This document shows, piece by piece, positions 13,801-27,700 of a DNA stretch of 64,000 nucleotides; position 1 is the stretch's first letter; each line of letters begins with the position of its first letter. Under the pieces are notes generated by a model, which was not told the DNA's origin, searched no databases, and saw nothing but the letters and a program-made list of their open reading frames with translations. Origin of the DNA: Terebella lapidaria (taxonomy: Eukaryota > Annelida > Polychaeta > Terebellida > Terebellidae); contig OX424560.1 in assembly GCA_949152475.1 (NCBI GenBank), positions 40,059,719 through 40,123,718 of the forward strand, read 5' to 3'. A program made the translations under genes and the position numbers.

Positions 13801-16800
13801 AACAGGGTCAATAATGTCGACGGTGACACGCGGGGATGTGACAGGAATATTTACATTTAACAGATGTGTCTGTTTATGTTTCTGCCCAGGTCAACAAGAA
13901 GCTTCACCGAGTTTCTGTCGAGTGTTGACATTAAATCTCAGTGGGGTCTGATGGTGCTAATACGGTAATACAGTAATGGAAAAAAGTTCACAGAGAACTC
14001 TATTACCAAGTTTATTGTTCGTCATAATTCTGACCAGGGCACTGTGGGCAAATCATGAGGCGAAGTACATGTAGCTCACTAAAGCAAGGGTAAAATACAT
14101 TGAACTTCAGGAAGCAATGGAAATATTCCGCTGAAAAACTGTGAAAAATATGCAAAGTTAAATATTCAATCTTTTCCCAGAAAATGTATGATTTTGAAAA
14201 ACATTATTTAAGTAAGAATTTCAAAAGCTGCACCAAGCACAGAGCTCCTTTCAGATGTACGATATCAGCATCTAACATTTATCCCTGAATGTACATCAAC
14301 ATGCGCCTGGCTCAGTCAGTGCTGCTGATAACATCGTCTGTGTCTGTGGTCGGAACATGGGGCCTTTGGTGTGCTCTTTTATCATACAGCTTCAAACACA
14401 AAGTGTTAATTCTAATTGCATCAACTGGCTTTCAGAAGTGACTCCAGCTTTTGTGCGATAATCGGAGTCCAGACCTCTGTGGCTGACACCTCGATTCCAT
14501 TTATAAAAGGCTTTTGGTTCACACCGCGGTAAGTCACAAATCTCGTGAGAACCAATGGGCGTGAGTGGACACGACAATACTGGGGAATAGAAGGCTAGAA
14601 TACAAGTCTGTAGATGATTGGATAGAGTGGTCAGCACAATAATGGACATTCCACCTATTGTGTCCACCGCTGGCACTCACTGTCACCTTCTCAGTCTGTT
14701 ATCACTGCCCGGTGTCCGTGCTTAGGGTGACATCAGACAGAAGTAAGAAGCCTTTGCTATCAGTGCGGAGTGTCAAGCTGTCAATCGACCAATCAGCTGA
14801 TGACGAGAGCTGTCTCGCTGCCACACGCAAATACGTCGTCTGTCTGTCATCCGTCTGTCCATCACATGACTGGGGTTAGTCTTTGGCTTTTCAACATTAT
14901 GCCATGGATAAACACTTCAGAACATACCCTGGCTGTTAGTCGCTTTTTTGGCAATAATACATGTACTTCACACAATACACATAAATACGTTTTAGGTCTG
15001 ACATCAATTTCTAGCATATTTCTCACTGGTGCTATGAAATGTAACATTGTGCAGACACTTGCATCACGTAGCCCTCAAACAAGATTGAAATGTGTTTAAA
15101 ACTTGCTTGAGAGTATATAGATAAGTCTGATAGATCATCATTAATGCATGCCGTATGAGTGATAAGATCATTTTAATATTAATTCCACACCATCCATCAA
15201 CATTCTGTCCTGTTACGTCTGAAACACATTCAGAATTCCTCTGCCAAGTTTTTCACTTTACAATACAATCAAATATCGCGATTTAATATTGCATCACCAG
15301 TCGACTCTGTGATCGGTGTAGCAGAATGCGTTCTTCGTAAACTGTGAAGAAAACACATGGAACACACAGAATTGCAATATTTAGGAGAATTCCAGAGCAT
15401 CACAGACAATTATTAGTTGATGATGACCAACGGTTCAAAGCTCTGCCGATCCAGGCCGCTCTGTGATAGCCAGCAATAAAATAACAAATAAATTAGAAGC
15501 TCATATATCACGAGGCCGTCACCGTCACTCAACACGTTAGTACGGGAGCCGATGAATGGAGGTCCACGGGCAAGGTGCCATGAGGTCCGACTCGCGGGGA
15601 TATTGATGGGGCCAAGTTCTCAGTCCCAGCCTCCACTTTCATAAATATGAATGAGGGGAAAAACACCTCACACACAGGCGAGCGGTAAAACTCCCAGTAG
15701 TGTTACAGCTTGAACATAATGGCATAAAAGGCCACTTTAGACGGGGCGGCTCCTCGAGTTGATGCTGAATTGAAAACACCACAATAAGAGAAAACCAGGG
15801 AAACGAAGCGACCGATTTCGACTCCCATGGGGGGAAATTGTCAGGAGTTTTTGCCTCGGCACAAGTACAAAGGCAGAGGATGACAGTCCTGATGATATCC
15901 GTGGCGAAATGGGGCGAACATCCCTGGAGAGACCACGGGAGTGAGCGATATACATCACAGAGCAAACCAGCCTGATAGAGGCCTAGAAACACTAGTGCTG
16001 AGTAAATATCATACCCCTCCATGGAAATCTACAACAGCTAGGGTACTGGGAACAATATACATGATTCAACAGGATGGATCATGATGCTGTACTGTAATGG
16101 TATATGACAATAAAGCCAATACTCTATTATTTGCAACATTCCTGATTGTGAATGTCAAAAGCAAAATGCCTGAACCTCACAAACATACTTTCATCTTGAT
16201 CCTATGACTGCAGACAAACAAAATATTGTTTGAATAAAGTCCATTTCCAACCATTCTCCCGATAGACGCGATCGAGGGTCCGGCCTGTGGCTGTAGAAGT
16301 TTTTCTTCTGGTGTTAAGCGCCATCAAGAGATACTAACTGACCGCCCCAGCCAATCACCGGCTTTTTATCATTCCACGTCGCCCCAGGCACGATTCCGTC
16401 AAAACTCCACACTTGTAACTCTACAAGTCACTTTTGACACAGACATGATCAGAGCAAAACGACTGAATCAATACACAGCCCAGAAATGTCACCTTCACTT
16501 CGTCAAGTTGAACGCCGACAAAACCCTAAAATTGACAGTCCAGATCAAATCCGGAAACTGCATGCGACCAACTTAAAGACAAGAGAAAAATCGTTCCCCA
16601 TTTAGCTTTGGGATCTTGTTGGTTTTTAGTTCTCCCCTTCAAATGGTTGTAGCTAACACGAGAGGCTCTAACGGCCAGCAACTGGTGCAGTTTTATTGAA
16701 CAAGATGGTATTTAGCGAACATAAAATACCACCTGTTCTGACAGTTTGTATCACCTTTATTGATTTAACAATTACTTTCGCCATTATTATTGACTTCGCT

Positions 16801-19800
16801 TATTGATCAAAGTGTTTCAGAAGCAGGGATAATTGAATATGTCAAGCATTTTATGTTTAGTGATTAAGATATCAATTTCAAATGTCTGACTTGTGACTCG
16901 ATAAATACACCACCAACAAGATACTGCTTGGAATGAATACAGCTCAGGGAACCAGATGTTGATCATTGATAACATCACCTTAGCAAGCAGACACCCTTTG
17001 GTGTGCTCTAGTTGAACATAACACAGTGACCAGTTGCAACATTATTCCTGCGTCCATGCATTACTAGTTGTTTTTATCCCCAAGATGCTGCAATATAACC
17101 TTGCACTATTTATCTTGTACCCTTTCAGACAACATCACATTTATAACTAGACGCTTCCGGTCGCCTATGACCACTTGGGTGTATCCCCCGTAGCCCTATC
17201 ATCTCTGTTGCCCCAAATTTATCACTGTCAAGTGTGAAAAACTAGAGCAAGGGCTAAAAAAGATTACCAGAGAAATGTTAAATCTCAAGACACAACTGTT
17301 TTCTTTTCCCCACCAAAATTGCTGCACTGATTTTCCGAGGTTATTGAAGGTCGAATTCAAAATCACCACTGAAATCTCTTTATATGAATTTCCATTTCGA
17401 CATGTTTGATAAAATAACGAAAATACAGATAGATCAATCTTTTCACCTATTTATATTTCAACTCAGAATATTTTACAAACTTGGTTCCAAGTTGAAATTC
17501 AAAGTAAAATTTGACCAAAAATGCATTTCAAGATGACGAAATTGGAGCCAGATTGAACTTCTCACCATAAGTTATATTTCGACTCATAATACATGTATGT
17601 GCCAAACATGGTTTCAAGTTGAGATTCAAAGTAAAAGTTAATAAAAACTGCATTTCAAGATGACAAAATTGGAGCCAGATCAAACTTTTCGCCATGAGTT
17701 ATATTTCAACTCATAATATGTGCCAAACTTGGTATTAAGTTGAAATTCAATGTAAAAATTGACCAAAACTGCATTTCAAGATGACGAAATTGGAGCCAGA
17801 TAGAACTTTTCATCATAAGTTATATTTTAACTCATAATATGTGCCAAACTTGGTTTCAAGTTGAAATTCAAGCTAAAAGTTTACCAAAACTGCATTTCAA
17901 GATGAAGAAATTGGAGCCAGATCTAACTTTTCATCATAAGTTATATTTAAACTCATAATATGTGCCAAACTTGGTTTCAAGTTGAAATTCAAACTAAAAA
18001 TTGACCAAAACTTTATTTCAAGATGACGAAAATGGAGCCAGATCGAACTTTTCACCATAAGTTATATTTTAACTCATAATTTGTGCCAAACATGGTCTCA
18101 AGATGAAATTCAAAGTAAAAGTTGATCAATGTTTTCATAAAAAGCTATTGTGATCAATAATAGACTTAACTAGCAGAAAAATAATGTTAACTTATTTGGT
18201 CACAGCCATAAAATCTCTACTGGACAAAGCCTTCACCTTGTTGAGCCCAATAATAAATATTTCTTGTCTGAAAATCATCTTTCTGAAATGGGAGTTCTTT
18301 TTTTGCCAATTTGATCATAATTTGCCGTTGATGTGGTTTCTGCTATGAACAGGGGAACCAGCGCCTGGGTATCTCGAGGATTCGATGATAGCTTTTGTTA
18401 GATCCAAATGGTCACGTCTCCTACTTTCAGTTAGATGTCAAAAGTACACGTAGATTCAAGAAGATAATTTGATGAGCCTCTTCCAGGTTTTCTGATATTT
18501 TCCATGTACATGTATTATGATATTTTATTAGATTTGTTCTGAACAAAGTAGATGTGAGGGAATTGTCAACAGTAAATCTCATTTTGTAAAATGTTGTTCT
18601 TGAATATGTTCAAAGGAATTACATGCAAAGCTCCAGGTTTTATGTCTCAATTTTCGTTACATAGTTGTTGCAATCTAAGATGTGTGCTCAAACAACATCA
18701 ATCTGACAGTTTCTAGGTTCACCCCAGAGATGGATTCATGAGACCACACACTGATAAACCTATCTGTTTCCATGGCAATGACATGAAGTCATTAGGTACA
18801 AATCACATGAACTAGGCCGCTCGGTTTGACAATGTCACAGCAGCCCGACGCCATCATTGCCGCTATTTTACTCGTCCATTATACAATCAAGCAATTAAAG
18901 TGAGACGGCCGATACTGCCGACATACCCGCAATCAGGCACGGCTTTTATCCTCCATGGAGACACAATATCGCCCATGGTAACAGATCGTCATGGCAAACC
19001 TAGACAATACACACAAAGACGATATCACCGGGTGATTGTTCCCAAGCGTACAACACAGCCATGCTACTGCACCAGACCACACAAAGTACACGCTGACTCA
19101 ATGAGGGCAGAATTCAATTTGACTGAAAGCGAGACTAAGTCTACCAATTATTGCACGGCTATCTCGGGTTGTGTCTTGTTTTTGCCAAGGCTGCGTAGGA
19201 GACAAGAGATGCTATTAATTCGGCAGCTCGTTGATCATCGAGATGACGTGGACTGGCCGCAAATTTACGCAATGATCTCCTCAGAGATTCCCAGAGAAAA
19301 ATCTAATTTACCGGCACAATACATTGGCTGGAAACCTGGAATCTTGGCTGCTCCTTCTTGGCCTGAAGGAGACTTGACCAGACAAATACTGGACGGGCAA
19401 GTGGCTAAAGTAGGGTAGTTTATATGTAAGAACGGGCGCATAAAGCTTACTGCCTGGAGAAAATGGTCTTAAGGGCAGTAGAATTATTCGATTTCCATAA
19501 ATTTCACAAGAAAATCCAACCTTAATGTCAGTCTGGAGAAAAGAGAGCAACGCAGGATTCCACTTGATTTTGCCGGGTCTCAGGTTCTTGTCTCGTCCAA
19601 TCAGCATGATCAGAAAGTTCCCGGGAAAGGACACAATTACCATCTCCAGACGTCCAGGAACAACCACTCTCACTAACAAACATATAAATCCCAATCAGCC
19701 TATATTGATTCTCTCCTTTTCTCACTTTCGCAAATGTTATGAAAAAACTTCTTCCAAAAGTTTTTCTTCAATGATAAGTTCGCAAAAGTGACCAGATACT

Positions 19801-22800
19801 TCTTCGGGTGCAACTATAAATTGTTTCACATCCGAAATTTTTCAGGTCCTCAGATATACATGTGTTTCAAATGAGAGAGATTCTGGACATCTGCTCCATC
19901 ATACAATGTAAATGACCATAATCATCATGAAACAAATGGCACAGGTTTTTTACATTGATGCTTGATTTGTACAGAATACCCCGTGTCCCCAGAACATCTG
20001 AAATCTGTCTCACACTCAGAAAAAGTCAGTGCTCCACCATGAAGTAAAGGACGCAGCATCAGTACTCTAAGAGCACATTTGTCAGTGGAGAGTGAGCCAG
20101 ATGGAATGTTCCCGGAACACTGCACACCAACTAATGTTCTACATCCATCAAGCTCACTCACAAGGAGCCCCCTGACAGGTCGGCATCACGACCCGAGTCC
20201 GCGCGTTCTGTGCCGTAACCTGGCTGTTATTGACGAAGACGTCACGAGAAAAACACACAAACTGCCGTGTAAATTTGTCATGTGCTCACAGGTGAAAGTC
20301 TTTAGTACTCAGCTTGTCGTGTGAGAGAGGCACAACTAAATGGTGACTCTACCAGGGGCTGCTTGTAAAAACTCTGCGCTCATTAGATTTCAGTGTTTGT
20401 ACAACTCATGATCAGAATTACTGAGTCAGTTTATGCAATAGCAGAGTGGGTTCAAAAGCACTGCTCTATAAAAGTAAGTGAAACAAATTTCGTTCTCTAT
20501 CTAGACTGATTAGTACATTTTGTAAATCACTCTACAAGCTGTAAAACTCCTGCTGCTGATCCTGTTTATATGTCACAAAAAATCCTCACACCCGAGTGTA
20601 TTCCCAAACATACTCGGCCGCCTGGATATGCTCCCGGAGATTAATGTGACAGGGGTTTTTATCCCGTGCTGGGAAATATTCACTTGCTTTATCCGTGTCT
20701 AAGACATAAACCGACAAATTTATGGAAGAAATGCGGCTGAGCCAAATTGGTCTCCAGATATCTTGTTTGGTTACCATGGTTACTACTCCATGTATTCTGG
20801 GGTTAGCAACTTGGGAGACAGGTGGCTATACCTGATAACACAGTAACCATGACAACCACTGGAGGCTGTTACCATGGTGACTATGGAGGTGGATTAGGGG
20901 CCGCCATAAACAAAACGAACAGGGTTAATAATGTCGACGGTGACACGCGGGGATGTGACAGGAATATTTACATTTAACAGATGTGTCTGTTTATGTTTCT
21001 GCCCAGGTCAACAAGAAGCTTCACCGAGTTTCTGTCGAGTGTTGACATTAAATCTCAGTGGGTCTGATGGTGCTAATACGGTAATACAGTAATGGAAAAA
21101 AGTTCACAGAGAACTCTATTACCAAGTTTATCGTTTGTCATAATTCTGACCAGGGCACTGTGGGCAAATCATGAGGCGAAGTACATGTAGCTCACTAAAG
21201 CAAGGGTAAAATACATTGAACTTCAGGAAGCAATGGAAATATTCCGCTGAAAAACTGTGAAAAATATGCAAAGTTAAATATCCAATCTTTTCCCAGAAAA
21301 TGTATGATTTTGAAAAACATTATTTAAGTAAGAATTTCAAAAGCTGCACCAAGTTTAGAGCCAAGCACAGAGCTCCTTTCAGATGTACGATATCAGCATC
21401 TAACATTTATCCCTGAATGTACATCAACATGCGCCTGGCTCAGTCAGTGCTGCTGATAACATCGTCTGTGTCTGTTGTCGGAACATGGGGCCTTTGGTGT
21501 GCTCTTTGATCATACAGCTTCAAACACAAAGTGTTAATTCTAATTGCATCAACTGGCTTTCAGAAGTGACTCCAGCTTTTGTGCGATAATCGGAGTCCAG
21601 ACCTCTGTGGCTGACACCTCGATGCCATTTATAAAAGGCTTTTGGTTCACACCGCGGTGAGTCACAAATCTGGTGAGGACCAATGGGCGTGAGTGGACAC
21701 GACAATACTGGGGAATAGAAGGCTAGAATACAAGTCTGTAGATGATTGGATAGAGTGGTCAGCACAATAATGGACATTCCAGCTATTGTGTCCACCGCTG
21801 GCACTCGCTGTCACCTTCTCAGTCTGTTATCACTGCCCAGTGTCCGTGCTTAGGGTGACATCAGACAGAAGTAAGAAGCCTTTGCTATCAGTGCGGAGTG
21901 TCAAGCTGTCAATCGACCAATCAGCTGATGACGAGAGCTGTCTCGCAGCCACACGCAAATACGTCGTCTGTCTGTCATCCGTCTGTCTGTCATCCGTCTG
22001 TCCATCACATGACTGGGGTTAGTCTTTGGCTTTTCAACATTATGCCATGGATAAACACTTCAGAACATACCCTGGCTGTTAGTCGCTTTTTTGGCAATAA
22101 TACATGTACTTCACACAATACACATAAATACGTTTTAGGTCTGACATCAATTTCTAGCATATTTCTCACTGGTGCTATGAAATGTAACATTGTGCAGACA
22201 CTTGCATCGCGTAGCCCTGAAACAAGATTGAAATGTGTTTAAAACTTGCTTGAGAGTAAATAGATAAGTCTGATAGATTATCATTAATGCATGCCGTATG
22301 AGTGATGAGATCATTTTAATATTAATTCCACACCATCCATCATCATTCTGTCCTGTTACGTCTGAAACACATTCAGAATTCCTCTGCCAAGTTTTTCACT
22401 TTACAATACAATCAAATATCGCGATTTAATATTGCATCACCAGTCGACTCTGTGATCGGTGTAACAGAATGCGTTCTTCGTAAACTGTGAAGAAAACACA
22501 TGGAACACACAGAATTGCAATATTTAGGAGAATTCCAGAGCATCACAGACAATTATTAGTTGATGATGACCAACGGTTCAAAGCTCTGCCGATCCAGGCC
22601 GCTCTGTGATAGCCGGCAATAAAATAACAAATAAATTGGAAGCTCATATATCACAAGGCCGTCACCGTCACTCAACACGTTAGTACGGGAGCCGATGAAT
22701 GGAGGTCCACGGGGCAAGGTGCCATGAGGTCCGACTCGCGGGGATATTGATGGGGCCAAGTTCTCAGTCCCAGCCTCCACTTTCATAAATATGAATGAGG

Positions 22801-24679
22801 GGAAAAACACCTCACACACAGGCGGGCAGTAAAACTCCCAGTAGTGTTACAGCTTGAACATAATGGCATAAAAGGCCACTTTAGACGGGGCGGCTCCTCG
22901 AGTTGATGCTGAATTGAAAACGCCACAATAAGAGAAAACCAGGGAAACGAAGCGACCGATTTCGACTCCCATGGGGGGAAATTGTCGGGAGTTTTTGCCC
23001 CGGCACAAGTACAAAGTCAGAGGATGACAGTCCGGATGATATCCGTGGCGAAATGGGGCGAACATCCCTGGAGAGACCACGGGAGAGAGCGATATACATC
23101 ACAGAGCAAACCAGCCTGATAGAGGCCTAGAAACACTAGTGCTGAGTAAATATCATACCCCTCCATGGAAATCTACAACAGCTAGGGTACTGGGAACAAT
23201 ATACATGATTCAACAGGATGGATCATGATGCTGTACTGTAATGGTATTATGACAATAAAGCCAATACTCTATTATTTGCAACATTCCTGATTGTGAATGT
23301 CAAAAGCAAAATGCCTGAACCTCACAAACATACTTTCATCTTGATCCTATGACTGCAGACAGACAAAATATTGTTTGAACTAGACGTCAAGGCCTAAAGA
23401 TGCCTTGGAGGCATTTCGGTGTGATGATTAATTTATAATATATACTAGATATCGACGAAAATGAAAAATGTCGACTCCGCAAAAAAATTTACCATTAAAA
23501 TTAGACATTTTTGTCTAGGGCGACGAGTCCGAAAATAACGTCCGTTTCGCTCTACAACGCACCGTTTCCGAGATATCGACGAAAACGAAAAATGCCGACT
23601 CGGCAAAAAAATTTCGGATCAAGGTCAAAGTTCATCCATAATAGCCCTTAGACATGTTTGTCTAGGGCGACGAGTCCGAAAATAACGTCCGTTTCGCTCT
23701 ACGACACACCGTTCCCGAGATATCGACGAAAACGAAAAATGCCGACTCGGCAAAAAAATTTGGGGTCAAGGTCAAAGTTCGTCCATAATACCCCTTAGAC
23801 ATGTTTGTCTAGGGCGACGAGGCCGAAAATAACGTCCGTTTCGCTCTACGACGCACCGTTCCCGAGATATCGACGAAAACGAAAAATGCCGACTCGGCAA
23901 AAAAATTTGGGGTCAAGGTCAAAGTTCATCCATGATTCCCCTTAGACATGTTTGTCTAGGGCGACGAGTCCGAAAATAACGTCCGTTTCGCTCTACGACG
24001 CACCGTTTCCGAGATATGCAGGATGCCTCAAGGATGACTCAGCAAAAAATCTAGGTCAAAGGTCGTTTGAAGTATCGATCCCAAAATCAATAGGGTTCTT
24101 CCCTGTTGATATATAAACCTCCGTGCAAAATTCTGCAACTATTGCCTGAATATTTTTCGAGTTATCGTCCGGAAACCAAGTTTCAAGATCAGCCTCGATT
24201 TCATCCTCAAGGACCTCACGGACCTCGGAGCCGGATCAAAAAAAATAATACACCCTAGAGATGTTTGTCTAGGGCGACGAGTCCGAAAATAACGTCCGTT
24301 TCGCTCTACGATGCACGGTTTCTGAGATATGCAGGAAGCCTCAAGGATGAATCAGCAAAAAATTATTTCGACCTCTAGGTCAAAGGTCGTTTGACGGATC
24401 GATCCCAAAATCAATAGGGTTCTTCCCTGGTGGCATATGAACCTCCATGCAGAGTTCTGCAACTATTGCGTAAATATTTTTCCAGTTATCGTCCGGAAAC
24501 CAAGTCTCAAAATTAGCCTTGATTTCATCCTCACGGACCTCACGAACCTCGGATCCGGCTCAAAAAGAATAGGGTTCTTCCACATATCATTTCTGACTTG
24601 TGGTGAAAATTTGACGAGGATCCGTCAAGGCAATCTGAAGTTATCGTCCGGAAACCAAAAGTGGCGAAAGAAGAAGAAG

Positions 24680-24715
<36 letters not shown>

Positions 24716-27700
24716 CTGCTAAAACCATAAAGGCATTTCTGCCGAAATGCCTTAATAAAGTCCATTTCCAACCATTCTCCCGATAGACGCGATCGAGGTT
24801 CCGGCCTGTGGCTGTAGAAGTTTTTCTTCTGGTGTTAAGCGCCATCAAGAGATACTAACTGACCGCCCCAGCCAATCACCGGCTTTTTATCATTCCACGT
24901 CGCCCCAGGCACGATTCCGTCAAAACTCCACACTTGTAACTCTACAAGTCACTTTTGACGCAGACGTGATCAGAGCAAAACGACTGAATCAATACACAGC
25001 CCAGAAATGTCACCTTCACTTCGTCACGTTAAACGCCGACAAAACTCTAAAACTGACAGTCCGGATTAAATCCTGAAACTGCACGCGACCAACTAAAAGA
25101 CCAGAGAAAAATCGTTCCCCATTTAGCTTTGGGATCTTGTCGGTTTTTAGTTCTCCCCTTCAGATGGTTGTAGCTAACACGAGAGGCTCTAACGGCCAGC
25201 AACTGGTGCAGTTTTATTGAAGATGGCATTTAGTAAACATAGAATACCATCTATTCTGACAGTTTGTATCACCTCTATTGATTCAACAATTACTTTTGCC
25301 ATTATTATTGATTTCGTTTATTGATCAAAGTGTTTCAGAAGAAATGATAATTGAATATGTCAAGCATTTTATGTTTAGTGATTAAGATATCAATTTCAAA
25401 TGTCTGACTTGTGACTCGATAAATACACCACCAACAAGATACTGCTTGGAATGAATACAGCTCAGGGAAACAGATGTTGATCATTGATAACATCAACTTA
25501 GCAAGCAGACACCCTTTGGTGTGCTCTAGTTGAACATAACTCAGTGACCAGATGCAACATTATTCCTGTGTCCATGCATTACCAGTTGTTTTTATCCCGA
25601 AGATGCTGCGATATAACCTTGCACTATTTATCTCATACCCTTTGAGACGACAGCACATTTATAATCACCTATTACATGACATGACGGTGTTACACCCTAA
25701 TACCCACCTTCCTCCCACCTCCAATTACACTAATCCATGACCAAATTGTCTGTACACAGACAATACCTTATCATTAATATGATTACATCATCTCCTCATA
25801 TTTAATTCAGCAAAGATAATCCATCTGCTTACAACAAATAATATGTTCAACATCGGACAATTAATTCCCACCACATATACCCCCGATACTGTACACCTCC
25901 ACAGCCCCCCCCCCCCCCTCCCCTCACCCCCGACCCATCCCATAGTCTCATGAACCATTAAATGGACCAAACTCGTGTCCCATCCATATATTGCAGTGTG
26001 GCTCAATTTTTCGGTGCATTGAACATGTTTCACTGAGAATTGAGAACAGTTTCCTGCAGACCCCAGAAGACTCCCGACTTTTACGAGATCGCCGCCTTGG
26101 GACCAACGCCAACTAGAATGTGTTCAGTTTCCATGAAATCCAATCATCTTTCTGAAATGGAGTTCTTTTTTTGCCAATTTGATCATAATTTGTCGTTGAT
26201 GTCGTTTCTGCTATGACCAGGGGAACCAGCGCCTGGGTATCTCGAGGATTCGATGATAGCTTTTGTTAGATCCAAATGGTCACGTCTCCAGCTTTCAGTT
26301 AGGTGTCAAAAGTACATGTAGATTCAAGAAGATAATTTGATGAGCCTTTTCCAGGTTTTCTGATATGGGAGATTTGTTCTGAACAAAGTAGATATGAGGG
26401 AATTGTCAACAGTAAATCTCATTTTGTAAAGTGCTGTTCTTGAATATGTTTTTTTTTATGTCTCAATTTTCTTTACTTAGTTGTCGCATCATCTTTCGTA
26501 CTTAGTTGTCGCAATCAAAGATGTGTACTCAAACAACATCCCAGAGAGATGGATTCAGGAGACCACACACTGACAAACCTGGCAACAACATGAAGTCAAT
26601 AGGTACAAATCACATGAACTAGGTTGCTCGGTTTGACAATGTCACAACAGCCCGACGCCATCGTTGCTGCTATTTTACTCGTCCATTATACAATCAAGCA
26701 ATTACCTGTGTAAACAAAGTGAGACGGCCGATACTGCCGACATACCCGCAATCAGGCACGGCTTTTATCCTCCATGGAGACACAATATCGCCCATGGTAA
26801 CAGATCGTCATGGCAACCCTAGACAATACACACAAAGACGATATCACCGGGTGATTGTTCCCAAGCGTACAACACAGCCATGGTACTGCACAGAACACAC
26901 AAAGTACAAGCTGACTCAATGAGGGCAGAATTCAATTTGACTGAAAGCGAGACTAAGTTTACCAGTTATTGTATGGCTATCTCGGGTTGTCTTTTGTTTT
27001 TGCCGAGAAGCTGCGTAGGAGACAAGAGATGCTATTAATTCGGCAGCTCGTTGATCATCGAGATGACGTGGACTGGCCGCAAATTTACGCAACAATCTCC
27101 TCAGAGATTCCCAGAGAAAAATCTCATTTATCGGCACAATACATCGCCTAGAAACGTGGAATCTTGTCCACTCCTTCTTGGCCTGAAGGAGACTTGACCA
27201 GACAGATACTGGACGGGCAAGTGGCTAAAGTAGGGTAGTTTATATGTAAGAACGGGCACATAAAGCTTACTCCTTGGAGAAAATGGTCTTGAGGGCAGTA
27301 GAAGTATTCGATTTCCATAAATTTCACAAGAAAATCCAACCTTAATGTCAGTCTGGAGAAAAGAGAGCAACGCAGGATTCCACTTCATTTTGCTGGGTCT
27401 CAGATTCTTGTCTCGTCCAATCAGGACGTTCTCGGGAACGGACACAATTACCGGTACTGTCTGCCCACGTCCAGGAACAACCACTCTCACTAACAAACAT
27501 ATAAATCCCAATCAGCCTATATTGATTCTCTCCTGTTCTTACTTTCACGAATGTTATGGAAAAACAAAACTTCTTCGGAAAGTTTTTCTTCAATGATTTA
27601 ACACTCGCAAAAGTGACCAGATACTTCTTCGGCAACTATAATTGTTTCACATGCGTAATTATTCAGGTCCTCAGATATACATGTACATGTATTTCAAATG

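Larger units (their letters stand above)
9331..16255. repeat. Intronic triplication, copy 1 (about 6.9 kb)
   Basis: First of three direct copies of a noncoding unit inside GALNT intron 2. It starts near agacgcgaggatcaggcctg and ends near gtccatttccaaccattctc, running straight into copy 2. Landmarks shared by all copies include GGGGAACCAGCGCCTGGGTA (11242), CATGGCGGCC-type blocks around 13770 and TTTAGACGGGGCGGCTCCTC (15738). Copy 1 alone has a 440-bp hAT-type insertion (10261-10700). Open frames in the unit are interrupted differently in each copy, so I see no gene in it. Confidence 0.95.
16256..24775. repeat. Intronic triplication, copy 2 (about 8.5 kb)
   Basis: Second direct copy. It is nearly identical to copy 1 over the right half (compare 12900-16230 with 20000-23375). 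It differs by a 1.1-kb replacement block (17147-18268) in place of about 0.95 kb in copy 1, by loss of the hAT site, and by a 1.37-kb Helentron-like insertion near its end (23380-24753). Small length changes include a duplicated tccgtctgtctgtca near 21980. Confidence 0.95.

Noticed and set aside
18900-19418. 172-codon frame in triplication copy 2
   Set aside because: The frame is broken early in copies 1 and 3 and has no recognisable domain; it is chance in a noncoding repeat.
24437-24730. 97-residue frame ending in a Lys run (also at 59874 and 63595)
   Set aside because: It lies in the tail of the Helentron-like elements and the Lys run is the A tract. It is carried by all three copies because they are copies, not because it is coding.
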